NCBI RefSeq assembly: GCF_000739915.1
Contig: NZ_BBJT01000005.1
Span: 186,001 to 250,000, forward strand
Direction of reading: 5' to 3'
DNA length: 64,000 nucleotides
From: Paenibacillus chitinolyticus NBRC 15660
GTDB taxonomy: Bacteria; Bacillota; Bacilli; Paenibacillales; NBRC-103111
Shown here: positions 7,356-15,833 of the stretch, piece by piece
Numbering within the stretch: position 1 is the stretch's first letter
How the letters are laid out: every line of letters starts with the position of its first letter
Translations under genes and position numbers: made by a program
Notes under the pieces: model-generated
Told to the model about the DNA's origin: nothing
Database searches by the model: none
The model's input: only the letters and a program-made list of their open reading frames with translations

Positions 7356-7751
7356 TTACGCCGAAGACGGCTCCCGCGCGATAAAGTACCGCAGGAAGAA
7401 CAGCGGATAGATCATTAAATACAAGTTGAAGGCCCACCAGGCCGCGTCGAAATCCCCCCTGAATCCCCAGAATGCGATCGCCTGCAGACCCGAGCAGAAC
7501 GTCAGGACCAGAGAAATGAGCGCCCAATTGCGCCATGCCGCCCTTTTATTCCTTTGAAGATAGATACTGAGCAGCCCCGTAAACGAAATAAGAAGATCCA
7601 GAGGAAAGAAGGACCAGTTCCACGCGACGATGACGGGATTGTCGTAATCTTTGAACAACGCGCTATCCGGGAGCAGATGGAAAAACGTAACCAGCCAGTA
7701 CACGATAAATCCGATGTCCGTAACGAAAAAAAACGGCTTCAGCCCTTTCAT
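7356..7751 (-). CDS. DUF5360 (YvaD-like) membrane protein
   Basis: A 131-aa protein with four hydrophobic segments, resembling Bacillus YvaD (DUF5360): TDIGFIVYWLVTFFHLLP, AWNWSFFPLDLLISFTGLLS, LISLVLTFCSGLQAIAFWG and FNLYLMIYPLFFLRYF. The start at 7751 was chosen because GGAGG lies seven bases upstream; the longer ORF adds 14 residues without a ribosome site. Its function is unknown in any organism I know of. It is transcribed away from the amino-acid ABC operon and has its own terminator. Confidence 0.8.
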   Translation of the reverse strand: MKGLKPFFFVTDIGFIVYWLVTFFHLLPDSALFKDYDNPVIVAWNWSFFPLDLLISFTGLLSIYLQRNKRAAWRNWALISLVLTFCSGLQAIAFWGFRGDFDAAWWAFNLYLMIYPLFFLRYFIAREPSSA

Positions 7752-7853
7752 GATACAACCTCCGTGACGAAAACTTTTGGGAATCTCATTCATAATTCCG
7801 AGCGGTTAAGGAAACCTATACAAAATATAACAAGTTACTGGAGGCCTAGACAA

Positions 7854-8702
7854 ATGAAATTTTTCCGCAAAGGCGGCATCGCTCTGACCGCCGTATTCGC
7901 CTGTACCCTGCTGCTCGGCGGGTGCGGCAAAACCGCTACCCCCGCGCCCGCGCCATCTCCTTCGCCCTCGCCCGGAGCCGCCACTCCTGCCGCAGGAGCG
8001 GGCACACTGGACGCGATCAAATCCGCCGGAAAAATCCGCATCGGCACGGAAGGCACCTACGCCCCTTTCACATTCCACGATAAATCCGGCAAACTGACGG
8101 GATTCGACGTGGAACTCGCGGAAGAAGTGGCGAAAAGACTCGGCGTCCAGGCGGAGTTTCAGGAAACGAACTGGAACGGCATGCTCGCCGGGCTGGATGC
8201 CAAACGTTTCGATCTCGTAGCCAACGAGGTGTCCATCCGCGAAGACCGCAAAGAAAAGTATGATTTCTCCGATCCGTACATCATCTCCAAAGCGGTTCTT
8301 ATCGTGCGCGAAGACAACAAGGACATTACGAAACTCGCGGACCTGAAAGGCAAAAAATCCGGGCAGTCCCTCACCAGCAACCTCGCGGATATCGCCAAGA
8401 AGAACGGAGCGGAGATCGTCGCGATCGAAGGGTTCAATCAGGCGATCGAGCTGCTCATTTCCAAACGGATCGATGCGACCATCAACGACAACCTGTCCTA
8501 CCTCGATTTCAAAAAGCAGAAGCCCGATGCGCCGATCAAGGTCGTCGCGGAAACGACGGAAGCATCCCAGAGCGCTTTCCTCTTTAATAAAAACAACAAC
8601 GATCTGGCTAAAGCCGTCAACGAAGCGCTGGCTTCCATGAAAAAGGACGGCACTTACCTGAGCATTTCGAACAAATGGTTCGGAACGGACGTGTCCAAGT
8701 AA
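7854..8702 (+). CDS. polar amino-acid ABC transporter, substrate-binding lipoprotein
   Basis: A 282-aa lipoprotein precursor. A lipobox LLGGC follows the signal peptide, so the mature protein is anchored to the outer face of the membrane. A Pro/Ser/Ala linker (PAPAPSPSPSPG) leads into a family 3 solute-binding domain with the typical opening IRIGTEGTYAPFTFHD, then GFDVELAEEVAKRLG and EDRKEKYDFSDPY. The start has GGAGG eleven bases upstream; the longer ORF is a run-in. It heads a three-gene operon with permease and ATPase. The size and set resemble the cystine transporter TcyABC, but the binding residues do not let me fix the ligand. Confidence 0.92.
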   Translation: MKFFRKGGIALTAVFACTLLLGGCGKTATPAPAPSPSPSPGAATPAAGAGTLDAIKSAGKIRIGTEGTYAPFTFHDKSGKLTGFDVELAEEVAKRLGVQAEFQETNWNGMLAGLDAKRFDLVANEVSIREDRKEKYDFSDPYIISKAVLIVREDNKDITKLADLKGKKSGQSLTSNLADIAKKNGAEIVAIEGFNQAIELLISKRIDATINDNLSYLDFKKQKPDAPIKVVAETTEASQSAFLFNKNNNDLAKAVNEALASMKKDGTYLSISNKWFGTDVSK

Positions 8703-8733
8703 CAAGCACATGACGAAACGGGGTTGAAATCGT

Positions 8734-9411
8734 ATGTCCGAGCGCAGCGAACGGCTGCTTCACATTTTTATGGAATCGCTTTGGCCGATGCTGAAAGCGG
8801 GACTGCAGTACACGGTCACCTTGACGCTGATCTCCTTTGCGCTCGGTCTGGTCCTCGCGTTCGGAACAGCCTTGGCGAGGCTTTCGCGCTGGAGCCTCTT
8901 GGCGGGGATCGCGGCTTTTTATGTTTGGATCATCCGGGGGACCCCGCTTCTCGTGCAGTTGTTCATCATCTATTACGGCCTGCCCAGCCTGGGCTGGACC
9001 ATTGATGCGTTCCCGGCCGCCGTGCTGGCTTTTACGCTGAGTGTGGGCGCCTATAACTCCGAAGTCATCCGCGCCGCCATTTTGTCCATTTCACGGGGAC
9101 AGTGGGAGGCCGCCTACTCCATCGGGATGACCCGAAGACAGGCTCTGCGCCGGATTGTTCTGCCCCAGGCCGCACGGGTTTCGGTCCCCCCTTTGTCCAA
9201 TTCCTTCATCTCTCTGGTGAAGGACACGTCGCTTGCGGCTACGATTACGCTGACGGAGCTGTTCCAGATTGCCCAGCAGAGGACGGCGATGTATTATGAG
9301 CCCATGCTGCTCTACTGCGAGGCGGCTCTTCTGTATTTGCTGTTCAGCACGGTACTCACGTATGCCCAGCGGCGGCTGGAACGGCGCTTCGACCGTTACG
9401 CCGCCAGATAG
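8734..9411 (+). CDS. polar amino-acid ABC transporter, permease
   Basis: A 225-aa HisM/ArtM-type inner-membrane permease. The N-terminal membrane helices include YTVTLTLISFALGLVLAFGTALARL, cut by the loop WIIRGTPLLVQLFIIYYGLP typical of the family. The ATPase-contact EAA loop is EAAYSIGMTRRQALRRIVLPQA. It follows the binding protein after 31 bases and precedes the ATPase by nine, so all three should be one transcript. It probably works as a homodimer, since only one permease gene is present. Confidence 0.93.
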   Translation: MSERSERLLHIFMESLWPMLKAGLQYTVTLTLISFALGLVLAFGTALARLSRWSLLAGIAAFYVWIIRGTPLLVQLFIIYYGLPSLGWTIDAFPAAVLAFTLSVGAYNSEVIRAAILSISRGQWEAAYSIGMTRRQALRRIVLPQAARVSVPPLSNSFISLVKDTSLAATITLTELFQIAQQRTAMYYEPMLLYCEAALLYLLFSTVLTYAQRRLERRFDRYAAR

Positions 9412-9420
9412 GAGGCTCTT

Positions 9421-10167
9421 ATGATCGAACTCTCCCACCTGAAAAAACAGTTTCAGTCCCAGGAAGTCCTTCGCGGCATCAGCCTGAACGTCGCCCGCGG
9501 CGAGACCGTCGTCGTCATCGGACCCTCGGGCTCCGGCAAAACGACGCTCCTCCGCTGCATCAATCTCTTGGAAGTGCCGGACGCCGGAACGCTTCGGATC
9601 GGCGATGCCGGGCTGGACTTTACCGGCGGCAGGAAGCCATCTTCCCAGGACATCCTGACCCTGCGCAGGCAGACGGGCATGGTGTTCCAGTCGTACGAGC
9701 TGTTCCCCCACATGACCGCGCTGGCCAATGTCATGGAGGGGCCCGTCACGGTACAGGGGAAGCGGGCCGCCGAGGCGCGGGACAGGGCGCAAGAACTGCT
9801 CGCCAAGGTCGGGCTTGGCGATAAAGCCGGGCTGTACCCCCACCAGTTGTCCGGGGGCCAGCAGCAGCGTGTCGGGATCGCCCGCGCCATGGCGATGAAC
9901 CCGCTCGTTCTGCTGTTCGACGAGCCGACCTCGGCGCTTGATCCGGAGCTCGTGGGAGATGTCCTTGAGGTCATCCGGCAGCTCGCGCGCGAAGGAATGA
10001 CAATGGTCATCGTCACCCACGAGATGAAGTTCGCCCGCGACGTCGCCGACCGCATCGTGTTCGTGGACGGCGGGGTCATCGTCGAGGAAGGCTCTCCGGC
10101 GCAGGTGCTGGACTCGCCGTCCCAAGAGAGGACCCGGCGCTTTCTGCACCGAATTTCCGGAGGCTAG
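9421..10167 (+). CDS. polar amino-acid ABC transporter, ATPase
   Basis: A 248-aa ATP-binding subunit of the GlnQ/HisP type. Walker A is [11 protein letters not shown] near residue 36, the signature [14 protein letters not shown] near residue 140, and Walker [14 protein letters not shown]; the switch histidine is in [14 protein letters not shown]. It energises import of the amino acid captured by the lipoprotein encoded upstream. The start ATG has GGAGGCTCTT just before it. The following namA gene starts about 90 bases later and may be a separate unit. Confidence 0.94.
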   Translation: MIELSHLKKQFQSQEVLRGISLNVARGETVVVIGPSGSGKTTLLRCINLLEVPDAGTLRIGDAGLDFTGGRKPSSQDILTLRRQTGMVFQSYELFPHMTALANVMEGPVTVQGKRAAEARDRAQELLAKVGLGDKAGLYPHQLSGGQQQRVGIARAMAMNPLVLLFDEPTSALDPELVGDVLEVIRQLAREGMTMVIVTHEMKFARDVADRIVFVDGGVIVEEGSPAQVLDSPSQERTRRFLHRISGG

Positions 10168-10255
10168 CCCTCGCTGTTTTTTGATCGGAGCATGGGGTGA
10201 GGAGTATAATGGAACGAGCAGCGTACATAAATTTGTCGGAAAGGCGGGATTTTCC

Positions 10256-11266
10256 ATGAAATTGTTCGAACCGTTTACTATCGGGAACGTTACCCTTCCC
10301 AACCGGATCGTCATGTCGCCGATGTGCATGTATTCCTGCGAAAACCGGGACGGCAAAGTGACCGACTGGCACCGGACCCATTACGCTTCCAGAGCGGTCG
10401 GGGGCACCGGCCTGCTCATCCTGGAAGCCTCCGCCGTGACGGAGCAGGGCCGCATCTCTCCGCAGGATCTGGGCATCTGGAGCGACGGCCACATCGAGGG
10501 GCTGCGCGAGCTGGTCGGGCTGATCCGCAGCCACGGATCGAAGGCGGGCATCCAGATCGCGCACGCCGGACGCAAAGCGGAGCTGGACGGGCCGATCGCC
10601 GCTCCGTCCGCCATCCCTTTTCCCGGCGGCAAGACGCCGGAAGAAATGACGGCGGCGCAGATTTCCGAGACCGTCAGGGCATTTGCCGACGCGGCCAAGA
10701 GAGCGAAAGCCGCCGGATTCGACGTGATTGAAATTCACGGCGCTCACGGCTACCTCATCAACGAATTCCTCTCGCCCCTCTCCAATCACCGGACGGATGA
10801 ATACGGGGGAAGCAGGCAGAACCGCTACCGTTTCCTGCAAGAGATCATCAACGCCGTTAGAGAACAGTGGGACGGCCCGCTCTTCGTCCGCGTCTCGGCG
10901 GATGAGTACGACCCGAACGGGAACAGCATACAAGACTACGCGTTCTTCGCCTCCCTCATGAAGGAGCAGGGCGTCGATCTCATCGACTGCTCCTCCGGCG
11001 GCGTCGTTCCCGCCAAGATCGACGTCTACCCGGGCTACCAGGTATCCCTGGCCGACCAGATCAAGAACACGGCCGTCATTCCGACAGGGGCGGTGGGCCT
11101 TATTACGGGCGGCAAGCAGGCCGAGGATATTCTGGAGCGCGGACAGGCCGATCTCATCTTCATCGGCCGCGAGCTGCTGAGAGATCCGTACTGGCCCCGC
11201 ACGGCAGCGCGAGAGCTCGGATTCGAGCCCGCGTTTGCCCCGAAGCAGTACACGCGCGCCTGGTAA
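10256..11266 (+). CDS. namA: NADPH dehydrogenase NamA (Old Yellow Enzyme, YqjM type)
   Basis: A 336-aa FMN-dependent ene reductase that reduces activated alkenes, enals and nitro compounds with NADPH, thought to help in detoxification. YqjM-type features are present: SPMCMYS carries the redox-tuning Cys and Tyr, [16 protein letters not shown] holds the substrate-binding His pair and Tyr, and [14 protein letters not shown] the C-terminal FMN phosphate region. The length equals B. subtilis YqjM to within two residues. The ATG at 10256 starts [11 protein letters not shown] as in the family; the 25-residue longer form lacks homology. A strong terminator follows. Confidence 0.93.
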   Translation: MKLFEPFTIGNVTLPNRIVMSPMCMYSCENRDGKVTDWHRTHYASRAVGGTGLLILEASAVTEQGRISPQDLGIWSDGHIEGLRELVGLIRSHGSKAGIQIAHAGRKAELDGPIAAPSAIPFPGGKTPEEMTAAQISETVRAFADAAKRAKAAGFDVIEIHGAHGYLINEFLSPLSNHRTDEYGGSRQNRYRFLQEIINAVREQWDGPLFVRVSADEYDPNGNSIQDYAFFASLMKEQGVDLIDCSSGGVVPAKIDVYPGYQVSLADQIKNTAVIPTGAVGLITGGKQAEDILERGQADLIFIGRELLRDPYWPRTAARELGFEPAFAPKQYTRAW

Positions 11267-11274
11267 CGCGGCTT

Positions 11275-11328
11275 AAGCCGGCCGGCACCGGACTCATGAA
11301 GAGTCCGTGTGCCGGGCCGGCTTTTTTG
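11275..11328 (+). terminator. strong terminator after namA
   Basis: A long GC-rich hairpin pairs AAGCCGGCCGGCACCGGACTC with GAGTCCGTGTGCCGGGCCGGCTT and ends in TTTTTT. It starts nine bases after the namA stop. Confidence 0.9.
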
Positions 11329-11336
11329 CGTACGGA

Positions 11337-11590
11337 CGCATCTGCGCCTACTCTTCTGGCACGCCCACCGCACCTATCGTGCTGCACATACACCACCTGC
11401 ACGCCTACGAACGCCTGCCGCTGCGCATACGCTACCTTCCCACATATAGACGCTTGCCGACGCACTACGCTCCCAGCACGCATACCGCGCCTGCCGCTGC
11501 GCTAAGCTGCCTGCATGTCTACCGACGCCCGTGTCTTGCAGCGCCAGCAGCCCCTCCCGGCTCCCCGAACTACCGCAGCACTGCGCAGGT
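11337..11590. other. intergenic region with a short direct repeat
   Basis: No ORF here has a ribosome site. The 15-base word CGCCTGCCGCTGCGC occurs twice, at 11412-11426 and 11488-11502, and CGC/TGC-rich words recur through the segment. It looks like degenerate low-complexity sequence between two terminators. Confidence 0.35.
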
Positions 11591-11597
11591 GAAGCCA

Positions 11598-11625
11598 TAA
11601 AAAAAGCCCCCGCCTGACGGCAGGG
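11598..11625 (-). terminator. terminator of the phosphodiester glycosidase gene
   Basis: Minus-strand stem CCCTGCC-GTCA-GGCGGGG followed by a run of T. It lies 16 bases after the stop of the gene at 11641-13260. Confidence 0.8.
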
Positions 11626-11640
11626 ACGTGACGAATAAGT

Positions 11641-13260
11641 TTAGGGAAGCACAATGTCGGCCCGGTACAAGCTCTGATTCCACTTGACCTCCGCCCCGAT
11701 CTTCTCGGCCGTGAAACGCAAAGGAACATACAAATAATTATCCAGCAGCTGCGGCGCCGCAGGCACCCAGTAATCCGTGCCGTTGACGCGGATATAATAA
11801 CTGCCGACGGTCATGACCATCTCGACGTCCCCCTTCTTCAAGGTCAGGGAATGCGCCGCGTTGTCCCACTTGTACTCGGTATTCATCGCGTTCAGCAAAG
11901 GGCGCATGGGGACCATCGTCGTCTCACCGCCGATAAACCCTTTGAAGCCCGCGGACAACTGGCCGTTCACCGCAACCTGCACCTGCGGGGTCGCGTGTCT
12001 CTTCACCACAAGCGCGTTGCTCAGAGCCCGTCCGGGGGCCGTCAGCATGCTTCCGTTGGCGTACAGCCCCGAGCTGGCCCCGCCGTCCATGTTCATGGCA
12101 TCGGTCAAGCCCATCGAAAGCGCAATCTGTGCGAGATCGTTCATCGTTGCGCCGTTAACCGTCCCCATGACGAGTCTGCCCTGGGCATCCGCGCCCACAA
12201 AGCTGCGCATAGCGGCCTGCTTCGTGATTTTCGGATCGGTGAAGCCGTCCCGGGCAGGGTCGATATCCACCTTGCCTCCGGTCACGAGCTTGGGTCCGAC
12301 CCCCGTGGCGCTCTGCCACAGCTCCGCTCCTTGAACGCGCTGGCCGTTCTCCGTCACTTCCAGCTTCGTTTTGACGGTATCGCCCACATGGAGGTGAGGA
12401 AGCAGGTTGTTCTTGTTGTTCGAGCTGTTTCCGATCAGACAAACGTACCCGTCGTACGGTACGTACACGGCATCGCCGGTAATGGCCGTGATGACGCCGT
12501 CCCGCACCACCACTTTCGTCGTTCCGCTCTTGCTGACGGCGGCTTTGTATTCGGGCGTAAACCAGACGACCTGGTCCGGCTGGGAATCGCCGTAATCTTT
12601 ATTGGTCCCCCATGGAGAAAACGTATAATCCTTGCCCCCGTGAGTCGCCGTAATCGTGTAGGACATTTTCAGCTTCCGGATATCCACCGTCTTGTCCGCA
12701 TCGACAATCAGGGACTGGTTCTCCCCGGAATGCAGCAGCTCCCCGTCTTTCAGCATAAGGCCGTTCGGATAACGGATCGAAGCGTCTTTTTCATACGCAT
12801 TGAAAAAAGTCCCGTTCACCGCGGCGACCGCCCCCGTCCTGGCAATCATGGACGAGAAGCTCTCATCGTACCCGATGCCGCGCGAGGCCGTAACGGGCAC
12901 CACCTCGAGATAAGGGTCCGTCACATCGACGCGCACCCATTTGACGGAGAAGCTCTTCCCGCCCGCGTTTATTTGCCTGCTGCCGCTTGTGACCGCATCG
13001 TCGGCAAGAGCTTGGCGGGCAGGGCCCGCCGCGAACAGGATGCCGCCGATCAGCAGCGCGGCCGCTCCCATACGCAAAGCTCCCTTGGCTCCGGCGTACA
13101 TCGCTTTTGTCCCGGGACCCTTTCGGCCGCCGCCTTCATTCAAAACCTCCGCTCCTGCCACATCCGATTGCGCTTTCCGCTTGCCGGCGCCTTCCGTTAA
13201 ACTCCCCCGTTTACCCAACCGGGAAAAAGCGTATCCTGCTATATCCAGACCGCGTCTCAT
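11641..13260 (-). CDS. exported phosphodiester glycosidase (NAGPA-like) with stalk domain
   Basis: A 539-aa protein. The N-terminal ~60 residues are basic and polar; an export segment GAAALLIGGILFAAGPARQALA follows near residue 68 and ends in a likely cleavage site. The central domain matches the NAGPA phosphodiester glycosidase family, with MIARTGAVAAVNGTFFNA and MNMDGGASSGLYANG as the conserved active-site segments. The last ~110 residues form a copper-amine-oxidase N-terminal-like (stalk) domain, VPMRPLLNAM to VPLRFTAEKIGA, common in Paenibacillus exported proteins and thought to bind the cell surface. AAAGGAG lies 11 bases before the chosen ATG. The substrate may be a cell-wall or extracellular glycan phosphodiester. 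Confidence 0.85.
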   Translation of the reverse strand: MRRGLDIAGYAFSRLGKRGSLTEGAGKRKAQSDVAGAEVLNEGGGRKGPGTKAMYAGAKGALRMGAAALLIGGILFAAGPARQALADDAVTSGSRQINAGGKSFSVKWVRVDVTDPYLEVVPVTASRGIGYDESFSSMIARTGAVAAVNGTFFNAYEKDASIRYPNGLMLKDGELLHSGENQSLIVDADKTVDIRKLKMSYTITATHGGKDYTFSPWGTNKDYGDSQPDQVVWFTPEYKAAVSKSGTTKVVVRDGVITAITGDAVYVPYDGYVCLIGNSSNNKNNLLPHLHVGDTVKTKLEVTENGQRVQGAELWQSATGVGPKLVTGGKVDIDPARDGFTDPKITKQAAMRSFVGADAQGRLVMGTVNGATMNDLAQIALSMGLTDAMNMDGGASSGLYANGSMLTAPGRALSNALVVKRHATPQVQVAVNGQLSAGFKGFIGGETTMVPMRPLLNAMNTEYKWDNAAHSLTLKKGDVEMVMTVGSYYIRVNGTDYWVPAAPQLLDNYLYVPLRFTAEKIGAEVKWNQSLYRADIVLP

Positions 13261-13402
13261 GCTGTCATGTCTCCTTTGACTTTGTAATCCGGCTCCGTCC
13301 GGTTCAACCGTCGAACCGCGTTTCGCACCTGTCGAAAGAAATTCGCTGCCCGCCCCGCCGGATTCCTTCCTGAATCAGTCCTTCTCTTCTCGAAAAAGCC
13401 GT

Positions 13403-14164
13403 TTATGCCCTTTTTTCCGCAAAAGGCGCCAGTACTTTTCCGATCGGCTCCCGGATAATACAGGAAGCGTGCGAATCGTATGGAGTCGGGTCCAGGTTGA
13501 TCAGGGCCAGACGGCCTCCGCGGAACCGGCCTACCATGCCTGCGGCAGGTTGAACCGTCAGCGAGGTGCCGCCGACGATCAGCAAATCGGCCGCGGCGAT
13601 TTGAGCCGCCGCTTCGCCCAGCACATGCGCATCCAGCCCTTCCTCGTAGAGGACGACGTCCGGCTTGATGATGCCTCCGCACTCCGTGCAGCGGGGCACC
13701 GTCTCGATGCTTTCCATGACCGCTTCCAGTCCGTAGCCTTCGCCACAGGAGAGGCATTTGTTCCGGAGCACGGAGCCGTGCAGCTCCAGAACGCACTTGC
13801 TTCCGGCAAGCTGATGGAGTCCGTCGATATTCTGCGTGATGACGGCGGTAAGCCTGCCGCTGCGCTCCAGCTCCGCAAGCGCCAGATGGGCCGGATTCGG
13901 CCTGGCCGCCGGGTGAAGCATCTCGCCCCTATAGAAGGCGTAGAACTTCTCCGGCTCACGGATAAAAAAGCTGCGGCTCAGCATCACTTCCGGCGGATAG
14001 TCGTACTCCGCCCCGCTGTTGTACAAGCCGCTTGAAGAGCGGAAATCGGGAATCCCGCTTTCCGTGGAAGTACCCGCACCGCCGAAGAACACGATGCGCT
14101 CGCTTTCAGCGATCAAACGGCGGAGATTCTCCGTATGGGTTTCAAACGATGGCAGATCGCTCAT
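13403..14164 (-). CDS. cobB: NAD-dependent protein deacylase (sirtuin)
   Basis: A 253-aa class III deacylase that removes acyl groups from lysines, using NAD and releasing nicotinamide. The NAD-binding GGAGTSTESGIPDFRS is near residue 28, the catalytic ITQNIDGLHQLAGS and ELHGS (with the active-site His) follow near residue 110, and zinc is bound by two Cys pairs (CLSC and CTEC). GGGAGGG is placed nine bases before the ATG. Released nicotinamide would be salvaged by PncA and PncB, encoded 2-4 kb away. Confidence 0.94.
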   Translation of the reverse strand: MSDLPSFETHTENLRRLIAESERIVFFGGAGTSTESGIPDFRSSSGLYNSGAEYDYPPEVMLSRSFFIREPEKFYAFYRGEMLHPAARPNPAHLALAELERSGRLTAVITQNIDGLHQLAGSKCVLELHGSVLRNKCLSCGEGYGLEAVMESIETVPRCTECGGIIKPDVVLYEEGLDAHVLGEAAAQIAAADLLIVGGTSLTVQPAAGMVGRFRGGRLALINLDPTPYDSHASCIIREPIGKVLAPFAEKRA

Positions 14165-14227
14165 TTTGAGCCCTCCCTGAATTGGAATAAGTAGAAGCCC
14201 GGCCTTTAGCCGGCCCGGAATTTTTAA

Positions 14228-14266
14228 AAAGGTTCCTCCTCATTGTACCTTATTTCAGGAACCTTT
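14228..14266. promoter_or_regulatory. perfect 10-bp inverted repeat between divergent cobB and MFS genes
   Basis: AAAGGTTCCT (14228-14237) and AGGAACCTTT (14257-14266) are exact inverted repeats 19 bases apart. There is no T run, so it is not a simple terminator. It lies in the divergent promoter region and could be a shared operator or a transcript hairpin. Confidence 0.45.
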
Positions 14267-14397
14267 CAGAAAGCGATTGCAAATATTAGGTAAAAGGAGA
14301 GGAATTCCGGTAAAGCCGGGCGAATAAGTGTGTACAAGAAAAAATCCGATTTAAACCAGCACTAACATTTTTTAACCCGTGAAAAGGAAGGTGCCTC

Positions 14398-15723
14398 ATG
14401 TCTCAAACGAACCCGGTCACACCGGCGCCCCTCCCTGCGAAAGGACGCAAGCTTTTTCTGTCCAGGCCCGTTCTCTCCTGGGGATTAAACGATGTGGCCA
14501 ACACGATTTTCTCCTCCAACATCGTCACGTTGTTCTTCCCGTTTTACTTGACCCAGGTGATCGGCGGCGATGCGCGGATGGACCAGGTGGCCAGCACGTT
14601 CATTACGTATTCCAACGCCCTCTCGGGCCTGCTCATCGTTCTGCTCAGTCCGCTGTACGGCGTCTGGATGGACCGTACCGGCCGCAAGAAAAGCCTTATG
14701 GTCCCGTTTACGCTGCTCGCGATAGGATTTACGCTGCTCATGGCATTATCCGCCAACTGGTACAGCAGCGCCTCGTTTTTGGGGCTTCCCCTTGCCGTGG
14801 CGGGCGTCCTGTTCTTTTTCGTCATCGCCAAATTCTTTTTCAGCTCGTCGGTCGTGTTCTATGACGCGATGATTTCCGATCTGGGAAATTCCAGGGAAAT
14901 TCCTCTCATCTCGGGGTTCGGCGTCGCGCTCGGCTATATCGGTACCCTGATCGGGCTCTCCGTGTATCCGCTGGCAAGCGGGCAGCAGTATGAGCAGACC
15001 TTCCTGCCCAGCGCGCTGCTTTATCTGCTTTTTGCGCTGCCGCTTATCCTCTTCTACAAAGAGGCGGCTCCCGCACCCCGTTCCGGCGTGCAGACCGGAT
15101 TTTTAAGCGGCTATAAGGAAATTGCGGCAACTTTCAAAGAAATGAAGAAATACCGGCCTATTTTTCTTTTCATGGTGGCCTACTTCTTTTTCAACGATGC
15201 CCTGCAGACCGCCATCTCCGTGATGGCCGTGTACGCCAAAACCGTGGTCGGCTTTTCAACTGTCAGATTCCTCGTCTTGTATCTCGTGGCGACCGTTTCG
15301 AGCATATTCGGTTCCTTCGTCTTCGGTTACCTGACCCGGAAATACGGGGCCAAGCGCGCGGTCGTCTATGTCGCCCTGCTGCTGATCGTCGCCATCGGCC
15401 TGGGAACGACAGCCGTCAACGAGCCTATGTTCTGGGCGGCCGGCGTCATCTACGGGATTTCCATGGGCTCCATGTGGGTGACCTCGCGTACCTTGATCGT
15501 GGAGCTCTCGCCCGCGGACAAACGCGGCCAGTTCTTCGGCCTCTTCGCCTTCTCCGGCAAAGTGTCCTCGATTGTGGGGCCCCTCCTATACGGGACGATT
15601 ACCTTCCTGCTCCAGGATCAGGGCACCTTGGCCAGCCGGGTCGCGCTCGGTTCCCTTCTGGTTATGGTCGTCATCGGCCTCATTGTGCACAAGCGCATTC
15701 CGGAGCAGCACGAAACGGTTTGA
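14398..15723 (+). CDS. MFS transporter, UMF1/ATG22-like
   Basis: A 441-aa membrane protein with about twelve transmembrane segments. The opening RPVLSWGLNDVANTIFSSNIV is typical of the UMF1/ATG22-like branch of the major facilitator superfamily; VWMDRTGRKKSLM is the MFS motif between helices 2 and 3. An acidic-aromatic segment FFFSSSVVFYDAMISDLG follows, as in this family. Related proteins are proposed to export amino acids, but the substrate is unknown here. The start has AAGGAAGG upstream. It is transcribed divergently from cobB and ends at a shared terminator with pncB. Confidence 0.86.
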   Translation: MSQTNPVTPAPLPAKGRKLFLSRPVLSWGLNDVANTIFSSNIVTLFFPFYLTQVIGGDARMDQVASTFITYSNALSGLLIVLLSPLYGVWMDRTGRKKSLMVPFTLLAIGFTLLMALSANWYSSASFLGLPLAVAGVLFFFVIAKFFFSSSVVFYDAMISDLGNSREIPLISGFGVALGYIGTLIGLSVYPLASGQQYEQTFLPSALLYLLFALPLILFYKEAAPAPRSGVQTGFLSGYKEIAATFKEMKKYRPIFLFMVAYFFFNDALQTAISVMAVYAKTVVGFSTVRFLVLYLVATVSSIFGSFVFGYLTRKYGAKRAVVYVALLLIVAIGLGTTAVNEPMFWAAGVIYGISMGSMWVTSRTLIVELSPADKRGQFFGLFAFSGKVSSIVGPLLYGTITFLLQDQGTLASRVALGSLLVMVVIGLIVHKRIPEQHETV

Positions 15724-15771
15724 ACGGTAGAAGGCCCGGCCGTCTCTCCGTACGACTTTCACCCCGCATGC

Positions 15772-15828
15772 AAAAAGCAGCCCCGTATCCGAAGGACGAA
15801 GCACTCGTCCCCCGGTACGGGGCTTTTG
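15772..15828. terminator. bidirectional terminator between the MFS gene and pncB
   Basis: The arms CCCCGTATCC (15781-15790) and GGTACGGGGC (15814-15823) enclose a second small stem and are flanked by A and T runs, so either strand forms a terminator. Confidence 0.75.
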
Positions 15829-15833
15829 ATCAA

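Noticed and set aside
7147-7536. 129-aa minus-strand ORF overlapping the YvaD-like gene
   Set aside because: It crosses the terminator and overlaps a conserved membrane protein in another frame.
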